A stretch of 8,115 nucleotides of DNA, taken from NCBI GenBank assembly GCA_964422365.1, contig CAYRAV010000102.1, positions 1 through 8,115 on the forward strand. Reading direction: 5' to 3'. This document shows, in pieces, positions 1 through 5,454 of this stretch. The notes below the pieces were generated by a model. It saw only the letters and a list, made by a program, of their open reading frames with translations, was not told the origin of the DNA and ran no database searches. The position numbers and the translations under genes were made by a program. The stretch's first letter is position 1, and the number at the start of each line of letters is the position of its first letter. This DNA is from CAYRAV01 sp964422365. Its GTDB lineage: Bacteria; Bacillota; Clostridia; Lachnospirales; Lachnospiraceae.

Positions 1-629
1 AGTATTATTTAAGAGCAAGGTATTATAATCCTCTTGTGGGAAGGTTTACACAGGAAGATGTGTACCGCGGTGACGAGCTTAATCTGTATGCATACTGTGG
101 GGCAAATCCGGTGATGTATGTGGATCCGAGCGGGTATGAGAAAAAGTGTGAAACTGGTAGTGAGAGTGGTAGTGAGAGTGGTAGTGAGAGTGGTAGTAAG
201 ACTTATACTGTAGACCCAAATATGCAAGCTAAAGATATAGAGATGGGAGTGCTGATAGATGGTTCATATATTAAAAATCCGACAGCTCAAAAAATGTCAG
301 ATTTGATTAAACCAGGTTCAAATTATGTAGGAAATAGTAAGATGAATGGTCAATTTATGTATGTTGTTGATACGAATGGAAATATTACTATTGGTTCTAG
401 AGCAGGACAACATATGCCCCATCCTACATTAATAGGTGGAACTAATCCTATTGTGCAAGGAGCAGGTATTGTTGAAATTAGAGGTGGAAAAATTTATAGT
501 ATTGATAATTCCAGTGGACATTTTAAACCAGATAACAGTTGTATAACTAATGTACAAAATGCATTTGAGCAATTACCATCAAAGGTTTTTCATAAAAACT
601 TTCAAGGTTATTCAACATATGCTGATTAA
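1..629 (+). CDS. Rhs/YD-repeat polymorphic toxin, C-terminal end (5' truncated by window)
   Basis: This is the last part of a large Rhs-family toxin. The reading frame is open from base 3, before any start codon. It gives the classic end of the Rhs core: YYLRARYYNPLVGRF at 3-47, then NLYAY and NPVMYVDPSG at about 81-134. DPSG marks where the conserved shell protein ends and the released toxin tip begins. A Cys-containing hinge and a Gly-Ser-Glu repeat linker (156-200) follow, then a tip of about 140 residues ending at 629. The tip carries the motifs GQHMPHPTLIGG, GAGIVEIRGGKIYSI and NSSGHFKP and a late Cys. I have a vague memory of similar SGHF/Y-P segments in other bacterial effectors but cannot name the family or activity. 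The core is clearly richer in G+C than the tip, as expected for an exchangeable tip. Role by family: contact-dependent or secreted antibacterial toxin. The downstream gene is its likely immunity partner. Confidence 0.88.
   Translation, partial: YYLRARYYNPLVGRFTQEDVYRGDELNLYAYCGANPVMYVDPSGYEKKCETGSESGSESGSESGSKTYTVDPNMQAKDIEMGVLIDGSYIKNPTAQKMSDLIKPGSNYVGNSKMNGQFMYVVDTNGNITIGSRAGQHMPHPTLIGGTNPIVQGAGIVEIRGGKIYSIDNSSGHFKPDNSCITNVQNAFEQLPSKVFHKNFQGYSTYAD
156..200 (+). repeat. 12-bp tandem repeat coding the Gly-Ser-Glu-Ser linker
   Basis: Three exact copies of ggtagtgagagt lie at 156-167, 168-179 and 180-191, followed by a partial fourth copy (ggtagtaag). They encode GSES units between the Rhs core and the toxin tip, so copy number changes keep the frame. 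A degenerate version (agtagtgagagtagtagt) follows the second core copy near 2529-2546, which links the two sites. Confidence 0.85.
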
Positions 630-640
630 GGAGGTAAAAA

Positions 641-1003
641 ATGAATTCTAAATGGGGAACATACCCTTGGTTTGTAGAATATGGTATCGACTTGATACAT
701 CCAGATGATTTTGAAGCTTTTAAAAAAGAAGCTAATAATAGTAAAGTGTTTGAGTGCATTGAAGAGGGAGATTATATAACATTGAAGTACAATAATAATT
801 GTTATAGAGTGAGAGATAAGTTATTTAAAACTGTGCCAAATCCAAAATATAATTTTGGTGAAGTTGTAAAGATTAAGGAAAATGAAGAGGATGCTGTTAT
901 AACAGATATTATGTGGCATTATGGTAAGCGTCAGCATTATTATTTAGTATCTATAAAAGATAAAAAAAAATCAAAGAGATACTTGGATTCTGAGTTTATG
1001 TAG
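641..1003 (+). CDS. Probable immunity protein for the Rhs tip (120 aa)
   Basis: This small soluble protein of 120 residues has no signal peptide or membrane segment. It starts 11 bases after the toxin stop codon, with a near-perfect SD (aaggagg, 628-634) at ideal spacing, so it should be translated from the same transcript as the toxin. The sequence begins MNSKWGTYPWFVEYGIDLIHPDDFEAF (shown here only as landmarks WGTYPWF and IHPDD) and ends in a basic, beta-rich tail (YYLVSIKDKKKSKRY). The aromatic N-terminus and the IHPDD motif suggest a conserved small domain. I may recall this pattern from an uncharacterised DUF family but cannot assign it firmly. Assigning it as the cognate immunity gene rests on position directly after a toxin tip, which is the standard arrangement in Rhs loci. 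Confidence 0.72.
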   Translation: MNSKWGTYPWFVEYGIDLIHPDDFEAFKKEANNSKVFECIEEGDYITLKYNNNCYRVRDKLFKTVPNPKYNFGEVVKIKENEEDAVITDIMWHYGKRQHYYLVSIKDKKKSKRYLDSEFM

Positions 1004-1064
1004 ATGTAGATAATATAAAAACATGTAATGACTATTGTTTTAAATCTGGTAATTTTAGAAATAA

Positions 1065-1513
1065 GAAGAACCAATAATATCAACTTTTATTAATGTACTT
1101 AACTCAGCTGTGAATATCAAAAACATAGCTGGTCAAAGTTCTATATAGTTAAGAGTGGTATAAACTCTAGTAATCCATTTTATAAACAAGGAGGAGGCTC
1201 TAATTTAGATGATTTTATGACACCTCATGCACAGAAACATGCATATAATCCAAATGTAAAGTCTACAAAGAATAAGACTCAATTTGGAGAAAACATAGAT
1301 GTAGCTAAATTGCGAGAGGATACGATGCTTCATCCAGATAAGGTTATTTATGATTCTGAGCATAATATGATAAAGTATGTAAAGGAATATGATTTTAACA
1401 TTAGTACAGCAGATACACCAACAGGAAGTCATAGAGTATTTATTAATTTGGCACCTAAGGCAGGAAAAACTAATAGAAATTCTCAATTTCCTTATTATGG
1501 AGGTGATAAATAA
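1065..1513 (+). pseudogene. Displaced (orphan) toxin tip, frameshifted, lacking Rhs core
   Basis: A toxin-like C-terminal domain stands here without any Rhs core before it. Frame 0 is open from 1065 to a TAG at 1146-1148 and ends SAVNIKNIAGQSSI. The frame that includes 1148-1150 then continues naturally as VKSGINSSNPFYKQGGGS and runs to the TAA at 1511-1513, so about one base has been gained or lost near 1140-1150. The downstream part contains DDFMTPHAQKHA, NKTQFGENIDVAKLRED, STADTPTGSHRVFIN and ends QFPYYGG. The conserved His, Arg and Lys positions are compatible with a nuclease, but I cannot name the family. A 3' part starting at ATG 1217 (98 codons) could still be made as a fragment, but no SD is obvious close to that ATG. 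The immunity gene that follows overlaps its stop codon. Such displaced tips are thought to be silent cassettes that can recombine onto the Rhs core. Confidence 0.68.
1499..1507 (+). promoter_or_regulatory. SD for the SUKH gene embedded in the toxin-tip 3' end
   Basis: ggaggtgat is a near-complete anti-16S match that ends 5 bases before the ATG at 1513. It lies within the last codons (Gly-Gly-Asp) of the preceding toxin tip. It fixes the start of the immunity gene and, with the TAATG overlap at 1511-1515, indicates translational coupling of tip and immunity gene. Confidence 0.8.
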
Positions 1514-1896
1514 TGTATAGTTTGGAAAGTATTGAGAAAAAGCAAAATATAAAATTTCCAGAAGAATACAAGCGATTATATCAATCTAATTTTAAAGAAA
1601 TTGATAATAGAATTGAAATTTATGTAGGAGATGATGTGTTTTGTATAAGCAAATTTTTAACTACTACGGAAATTAATGATATTTTGAAAGAATTTTATGA
1701 CTTTTTTGGGTATGATATAGTTCCAATTGCAGAGACAGATGAGGATGATTATATATGTTTGTATTATAGAGAGAACATAGAAAAACCATCAATAGTATAT
1801 TGGAATTATGAATTAGCGTTAGAAGATCCAGAAGAAGGAATATTATTTTTATATGATAGTATGTATGAATTTGAAACTAAGCTGAAGCAAAAATAA
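1513..1896 (+). CDS. SMI1/KNR4 (SUKH) family immunity protein
   Basis: This 127-residue soluble acidic protein has the layout of the SUKH superfamily. An N-terminal helix is followed by the KFPEEYKRLYQSN segment (residues about 12-27, the family's lP-x-xy-xxfy pattern). A DDVFCISKFLT strand comes next, then a central DDYICLYYRE strand, a PSIVYWNYE segment and a C-terminal helix DSMYEFETKLKQK. Its length is normal for the family and no residues appear to be missing. SUKH proteins are best known as immunity factors, most often against nuclease toxin tips, which they bind and block in the cytoplasm. Here it directly follows a displaced toxin tip, overlapping its stop codon by one base (TAATG). 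That makes it the likely cognate antidote, retained although the toxin frame is broken. A strong terminator follows. Confidence 0.85.
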   Translation: MYSLESIEKKQNIKFPEEYKRLYQSNFKEIDNRIEIYVGDDVFCISKFLTTTEINDILKEFYDFFGYDIVPIAETDEDDYICLYYRENIEKPSIVYWNYELALEDPEEGILFLYDSMYEFETKLKQK

Positions 1897-1919
1897 AAAT
1901 TTAAGTGAAAGGTTGTTGA

Positions 1920-1950
1920 GCCAGTAGACGTAAAAATCTACTGGCTTTTT
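1920..1950 (+). terminator. Intrinsic terminator after the SUKH gene
   Basis: A perfect 9-bp stem is formed by gccagtaga (1920-1928) and tctactggc (1937-1945). The loop is 8 bases (cgtaaaaa), and five T follow (1946-1950). It sits 24 bases after the SUKH stop codon and should end the Rhs toxin/immunity transcript. Confidence 0.92.
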
Positions 1951-2103
1951 CTATGTCTAAAATTCTACACAATCACTTCTAGAAAATCTTAAATTCTTTT
2001 TTAGGTATTCCCATATCAACCTGCTTTCTTTTGAACATCTGGTGACAGTGTATCCGTTAAAAATTCTGCATAGAAAAAAGTGCCGAGGTAGTCAGAGAAA
2101 TGA

Positions 2104-2433
2104 GCAGATGAAGATTTTGAAGATGATAAAGAAGAGGAAGAGGAATATTATAAAAATATTAAAATGATTTATCAGAAATATGTATGCAATCCCAATAAAA
2201 CAATTTCAGTAATTGAGAAAGCCATCTATAATGCATACAGTTCATATGAAGATAATGCTAAAAAAAGATATACATTTTCTGAGGTGTTAAATAAAACGAT
2301 TATAAACAGAATAACATTATTTGAGGATAGGATTGAAATTGATTGTTCATGTGGTTGGAATTTAAGTGGTGCATTAGGAATAATTATATCCAGTGATTCT
2401 GTAGAAACTGGAGGCAGAGAAATTTTATATTAA
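2104..2433 (+). pseudogene. 5'-truncated immunity-like gene fragment
   Basis: The frame is open from just after a TGA at 2101-2103 to the TAA at 2431-2433. It begins with a very acidic run (DEDFEDDKEEEEE) and continues into an apparently globular part containing YSSYEDNAKKRYTF, EDRIEIDCSCGWN and GALGIII. The first internal ATG (2164) has no SD at proper distance, and the coding character extends upstream of it. The true start and N-terminus therefore seem lost rather than merely short. The Cys-x-Cys-x-Trp segment followed by a G-x-x-hydrophobic stretch resembles several small Firmicutes immunity-type proteins, but I cannot assign a family. It lies between a transcription terminator and a second Rhs core scar, as expected for a leftover immunity gene of a lost tip. 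Confidence 0.5.
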
Positions 2434-2442
2434 AAATGAAAT

Positions 2443-2540
2443 GGCGATGGGCTGAATCTGTATGCATACTGTGGGCGAATCCAGTGATGTATATGGATTC
2501 GAGCGGGTATGAGAAAAAGTGTGAAATAAGTAGTGAGAGT
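2443..2540 (+). pseudogene. Second copy of the Rhs core 3' end, frameshifted
   Basis: Bases 2443-2526 match 69-153 almost base for base (84 against 85 nt, few substitutions), covering GDxLNLYAYCG through the SGYEKKCE hinge. The copy lacks one base at about 2473-2477 (gtgggcgaat against gtggggcaaat), which breaks the frame and gives a TGA. It also changes DPSG to DSSG. A degenerate Ser/Glu linker follows to about 2546. Nothing of the Rhs shell precedes it: upstream sequence belongs to another gene fragment. It is a recombination scar or the join left by an earlier displaced cassette. Confidence 0.85.
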
Positions 2541-2701
2541 AGTAGTTTTTCTGGATTACCAGTTGATGAACGAAATGGGGCAGAGCCGCCATACAATACC
2601 GTTTCTGCTCTAATGTTGATAAATGTAAAACCTGCAGCAAAACAAAGAGCAGTCCCCAAAAGTAAGAGGATAACAAACAACATTCTTGTCAGGCAAATCA
2701 A
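2541..2701 (-). pseudogene. Possible fragment of a small secreted or membrane protein gene
   Basis: On the minus strand the frame reads a leader-like N-terminus from ATG 2681-2683: MLFVILLLLGTALCFAAG. A mixed segment containing TVLYGGSAPFRSSTGNP follows. It runs without a stop into the Rhs core copy, so its natural 3' end has been lost near 2541. No convincing SD was found upstream. The plus-strand frame through the same bases (to 2717) is also open and would be the tip reading after the linker, but it has no toxin-like features. Either reading may be chance. Confidence 0.22.
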
Positions 2702-2738
2702 TAGATTTATTGAGTAATGGGATGAAAGGAAAATCTAA

Positions 2739-3126
2739 ATGACAATTAGAGATATTTTAACAGAAGTGTTTGAAAAACAATGTAATTTATATCTTCAACT
2801 AGAACAGTATGATGCAGAAATGTTATTAGATAGTATAACCAGCGTAAATAATGAAAAATTTTTAGTTGAAGCAGAATGGGATGTTGCAGATATTGTACCT
2901 GATGCTGGGAATATAGGCTAGATGTAAGGGGGTATACAATTTTTTATTTTATTATTCATGACGATTATTTTTACATAAGAAAAATGAAAATGATGTTAAA
3001 GACTTTTTAATAAGAACAGTACATAATAATTTTTTCGCAGATGTAACAGTATTTTTTGATGGAAAAATAAAAAAATATGTAATTAATCATGTGGATGATA
3101 AGGACATTGTCACTTGGATGAACTAA
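2739..3126 (+). pseudogene. Decayed immunity-like gene, at least two frame changes
   Basis: Three consecutive segments in three frames read like one small protein. The first is the ATG frame 2739-2921 (MTIRDILTEVFEKQ to EAEWDVADI). The second is a frame around 2957-2980 (HDDYFYIRK). The third starts near 2978 and ends at TAA 3124-3126 (NENDVKDFLIRT, ADVTVFFDGKIKKYVI, KDIVTWMN). The last switch falls in an A-rich run (aagaaaaatgaaaa), a typical slippage site. The first segment alone is 60 codons with only a weak SD (aaagga). The strand-rich acidic composition and position in the cassette region suggest an immunity gene, but the family is not recognised. Confidence 0.45.
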
Positions 3127-3220
3127 TATTTATTATATAACCACATAATGCCTTGCCAACACATTTCTGTCTGTCAGTCTGAATGACATTTTTCGGCTCG
3201 TCCTTACGAAAGTAATGGCG

Positions 3221-3261
3221 ATAACAAAAGTGTTATTCAAACATGCTCTCGATCATGTTTG
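3221..3261. repeat. Pair of adjacent inverted repeats
   Basis: The first is ataaca/tgttat (3221-3226 with 3231-3236, loop aaag). One base later comes caaacatg/catgtttg (3238-3245 with 3254-3261, loop ctctcgat). Both stems are perfect (6 and 8 bp). Neither is followed by a T-run long enough for a standard terminator. They could be part of a dispersed repeat, a protein-binding site or the end of a lost element. Confidence 0.55.
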
Positions 3262-3332
3262 AGTTGCATTTTGAAAACAAAATATATCTTTACTGTGTGG
3301 AGATTATCATGGTTAATTGTGACAGTTGTATG

Positions 3333-3361
3333 TTTACAAATTTCACTAAATTATCTATACT
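3333..3361 (+). promoter_or_regulatory. Sigma-A-type promoter without a clear gene
   Basis: tttaca (3333-3338, five of six against the -35 consensus) and tatact (3356-3361, five of six against the -10) are separated by exactly 17 bases. Transcription would start near 3368. The next supported coding region is about 375 bases downstream, so the promoter may now drive a remnant, a small RNA, or a long leader for the 3742 gene. Confidence 0.5.
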
Positions 3362-3645
3362 ATAGGGAGTGCCAGCTAATCAGATTTACTTCATGATTGG
3401 GAGTGGCTGTCATAAATTCAAATCCCGCCAATGCCTTTTTATCAGGGATTTCCGGACAGTGTCAGAGAGTTGTCTGTGGTCTGGTATATTGTTTTGTTCA
3501 GAGAACCTCTTTTGGCGAAGAACCAGTTGCTGAAATTTCGGGATTGGAGCATCCGGGAGGTATTTTGTTAAAAGTATTGGATAAAGCTGTAGCAGCCATG
3601 TGCGGTTTGAGATTTCAAATAACAAGAATATCAACCACATAGACG

Positions 3646-3732
3646 AATGGTAGAAAAAATGCGAATGAAGATAATTCTGATATTGACATTTTGGTAAGCA
3701 AAGTGTTTAGTGGTGAAACAGTAATAGAATAG
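3646..3732 (+). pseudogene. Fragment resembling a MNT-type nucleotidyltransferase
   Basis: A short open frame reads NGRKNANEDNSDIDILVSK and stops at TAG 3730-3732. The N-S-D-I-D-I-L-V core matches the metal-binding GSx(n)SDIDxxV signature of minimal nucleotidyltransferases (the MntA/KNTase-like fold, often an antitoxin or modifier). The expected GS-x-A-x-G part is degraded to GRKNAN and there is nothing before it. The match is one motif only. Confidence 0.3.
3683..3711 (+). promoter_or_regulatory. Possible promoter for the 3742 gene
   Basis: A perfect ttgaca (3683-3688) is followed after 17 bases by tttagt (3706-3711, four of six). It lies about 45 bases before the ATG at 3757. The same bases encode the DID motif of the upstream scrap, so the match may be coincidental. 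Confidence 0.28.
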
Positions 3733-3741
3733 GCTGCAGAT

Positions 3742-4245
3742 GTGGAAGAAGGGAAAATGAGAGAAGAATTTAAAATACATAGGGATTTAATCCTTGAGAA
3801 AAAATTAAAAGAACTGATTAAGGATTTGGAAAATATAATAGATACAGCAGATCAGAAAACGTTAGAAGAAAAGTTTGCTAAGGCTAATAGTCTTATACAG
3901 ACAAGAGAAAGAGTGTTGGATGAGTATACGGTACAATATTATTACAGTTGGACAAGTTTAGACGGATTGGTAGGAGAATTGACATTGGATATTCCTAAGG
4001 TAGAGGATATAGAAAAAGAAGATTTAAAAGAACTAATTTGCTGGATGCGAAAAATAATATCAAAGGAAGAAACTTTAGAGGGTGTAGACTATGAGTATTT
4101 TGACAATTTTTATAGAGGTTTTTTTAACAAAAATTTTGTAAACGGAGAGGAAGCATATTCTGCTATATTTGAAGATGTTTCAGTAGATGATGTGATTGAA
4201 ATTGCATATGACAGCAAATCCGCAGATGGTGTAATATTGCTATAG
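3742..4245 (+). CDS. Intact acidic orphan protein, candidate immunity protein
   Basis: This is an uninterrupted gene of up to 167 residues, soluble, acidic and helix-rich, without signal peptide or membrane segments. The first half is a charged helical or coiled-coil region (KKLKELIKDLENIID, TLEEKFAKANSL). The middle carries YTVQYYYSWTSLDGLV, and the C-terminus has NFYRGFFN and a very acidic EDVSVDDVIEIAYD. The start is uncertain: GTG 3742 or, more likely, ATG 3757, which has a purine-rich aagaaggg just upstream at rather tight spacing. I do not recognise the family. Its composition and position in a toxin/immunity graveyard suggest an immunity gene, but no toxin partner is left beside it. 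Being intact among broken neighbours hints that it is recent or still selected. Confidence 0.65.
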   Translation: MEEGKMREEFKIHRDLILEKKLKELIKDLENIIDTADQKTLEEKFAKANSLIQTRERVLDEYTVQYYYSWTSLDGLVGELTLDIPKVEDIEKEDLKELICWMRKIISKEETLEGVDYEYFDNFYRGFFNKNFVNGEEAYSAIFEDVSVDDVIEIAYDSKSADGVILL

Positions 4246-4633
4246 TTACAATAAAAAATAAAGCGGAATGTATGCCAAACGTTTCATTTATAGATAAAGG
4301 AAGGGCACTGAAGGCTGCCAATAATGGTTACACAAGAGAAATTTATAAATCTAATTGCTATATTTTTATGGAAAGGATAGGTTAAAATGGTTATATACAA
4401 TGAACCAATTGAGAAGCCGATTCAAAATTCAAGTGATGAGTTTATAATATTAGAGTGTGTTTGAAAATTGCTTGTTACAAGATGTGCGTCACAATTTGTG
4501 GGGAATTTGTTCCAAATTCATTCGTAAAAACGAACGGGAACCTCCACACCGGCATCCGTCCGTTTATTAAAATTATCATAGAAGAATCTGAATTTACAGA
4601 AAAAATTTTAAACTCTTGAAAAAAACAGAATGG
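4246..4633. other. Gene-poor junction between toxin remnants and the ABC operon
   Basis: There are only short frames here. ATG 4272 to TAA 4383-4385 gives 37 codons (MPNVSFIDKGRALKAANNGY and on). ATG 4387 to TGA 4462-4464 gives 25 codons (MVIYNEPIEKPIQNSSDEF and on), which looks like the N-terminus of a gene cut off near 4452. From there a differently styled sequence begins (gagtgtgtttgaaaattgc), with an open frame through 4614 containing CGEFVPNSFVKTNGN and HTGIRPFIKIII. That part resembles the end of a mobile or dispersed element, but no transposase or matching terminal inverted repeat is visible. Confidence 0.45.
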
Positions 4634-4657
4634 AAAAAGAACTGCATTTTGCAATTC
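4634..4657 (-). terminator. Intrinsic terminator of the ABC operon
   Basis: On the minus strand, gaattgca (from 4657-4650) pairs with tgcagttc (4646-4639) over 8 bp, with one G-U pair and a 3-base AAA loop. Five U follow (4638-4634). It lies about 52 bases after the ATPase stop codon, the right place to end the leftward operon. Confidence 0.75.
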
Positions 4658-4709
4658 CTTTCCCAATCTATTGTTGTTTCTATTTTGCATGGCACATAAT
4701 CTTTTTGTT

Positions 4710-5405
4710 CTATACAGTATCCGCCTCTCCCTCAAATAGTTCACCATCTATAATCCGGACAATCCGCTGTGCTGATTTTGCCACCTCCAAATCGTGGGTA
4801 ATCATAACAATTGTGTGTCCTATATCATTCAATTTTTTAAATAATTTTAAGACTTCTTTTCCACTATGTGAATCTAAAGCGCCTGTAGGTTCATCTGCCA
4901 AAAGTATCGTTGGTTCACCTGCCAAAGCTCTTGCAATCGCCACCCTTTGCTGTTGTCCGCCGGATAATTCTGCTGGTTTGTGTTTTAATCTCTTGTCTAA
5001 ACCCAGCAGTTTAATGGTATCCATGCACTTCTCAGATGCTTCCTCCATAGACATTCCCCGCATCAAAAGAGGCATTGCAATATTTTGCAATACCGTATAG
5101 GTTGGAATCAAATGATATTTCTGAAAAACAAATCCAATTTGCTGATTCCGGATATCTGTAAGTTGTTTATCATTTTGCTCTGCTATAGATATTTCATTTA
5201 GATAATATTCTCCTGTATCAAAAACATCCATACAACCGATAATGTTCATGATAGTAGATTTTCCAGAACCAGAAGGGCCAAGTATTGCCAAAAATTCTCC
5301 CTCTCTTACTTCCAAAGAAACATCTTTTAGAATGTGCAGTGCCTCTTTATCTTTTTTATAGCTTTTATTAATTTTTTTCATTATAATAATCTTTTTTTCT
5401 GTCAT
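4710..5405 (-). CDS. ABC transporter ATP-binding protein, MacB/LolD type
   Basis: This is a complete nucleotide-binding subunit of 231 residues that powers the permease encoded upstream in the same operon. Counted from the chosen start, it shows Walker A GPSGSGKST (43-51), Q-loop Gln in FVFQ (95), ABC signature LSGGQQQR (147-154), Walker B ILLADEP (167-173, with the Asp-Glu pair), D-loop GALD (175-178) and the switch His in MITHD (204). Length and motifs are those of the LolD/MacB subgroup, which works with FtsX-like permeases. The start is a judgement. The frame stays open back to 5501, overlapping the previous gene, but ATG 5403-5405 (MTEKKIII) gives the normal N-terminus. Its nearest SD (gagagg) is about 13 bases away, so an in-frame GTG at 5412-5414, closer to that SD, is also possible. 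It lies about 49 bases after the accessory gene. Confidence 0.93.
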   Translation of the reverse strand: MTEKKIIIMKKINKSYKKDKEALHILKDVSLEVREGEFLAILGPSGSGKSTIMNIIGCMDVFDTGEYYLNEISIAEQNDKQLTDIRNQQIGFVFQKYHLIPTYTVLQNIAMPLLMRGMSMEEASEKCMDTIKLLGLDKRLKHKPAELSGGQQQRVAIARALAGEPTILLADEPTGALDSHSGKEVLKLFKKLNDIGHTIVMITHDLEVAKSAQRIVRIIDGELFEGEADTV

Positions 5406-5454
5406 GTTTTGCACCAAACCTCTCTTTCCTGGATGTAATACTCCCATGTTTCTT

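Larger units (their letters stand above)
3127..3741. other. Gene-poor stretch between cassette remnants
   Basis: No intact gene is supported here. It holds two neighbouring hairpins (3221-3236 and 3238-3261), a good promoter-like pair (3333-3361), a block at about 3370-3640 that is visibly richer in G+C than its flanks, and a nucleotidyltransferase-like scrap (3646-3732). Frames on both strands within 3397-3642 are open, so none can be trusted. One minus-strand frame with internal stops contains readable segments (EIPDKKALAGFEF, MTATPNHEVNLISWH), which may be the corpse of a gene. Confidence 0.6.

Noticed and set aside
156..200. Short tandem repeats considered as a CRISPR array
   Set aside because: The units are contiguous 12-mers in a coding frame with no spacers.
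9..227. Minus-strand ORF of 72 codons with a Thr-Leu repeat
   Set aside because: It is the antisense of the Rhs core and of the 12-bp linker repeat. The repeat in the protein simply mirrors the GSES repeat, and there is no SD.
547..759. Minus-strand ORF across the toxin/immunity junction
   Set aside because: It is antisense to two well-supported plus-strand genes and their SD.
1205..1486. Minus-strand ORF of 93 codons, Cys- and Ile-rich
   Set aside because: It is antisense to the displaced tip, whose plus-strand reading shows conserved motifs.
2016..2158. Minus-strand open frame containing DYLGTFFYAEFLTDTLSPDVQKKAG-like coding
   Set aside because: It is short, has no start or SD, and its upstream part is only the antisense of an acidic run. 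It could be the tail of a lost gene but is not supportable alone.
3405..3440. ttcaaatcc string resembling a tRNA T-loop
   Set aside because: The flanking bases do not pair into a T-stem, and no anticodon or acceptor arms could be found.
3397..3642. Overlapping open frames on both strands (81 and 76 codons)
   Set aside because: Neither has an SD or recognisable motif. Open frames in several phases of a G+C-richer block are expected by chance.
4475..4747. Minus-strand ORF starting inside the ATPase 3' end
   Set aside because: It overlaps the ATPase in another frame and reads through the operon terminator.
4630..5100. Plus-strand ORF of 156 codons
   Set aside because: It is antisense to the ATPase with all its motifs.
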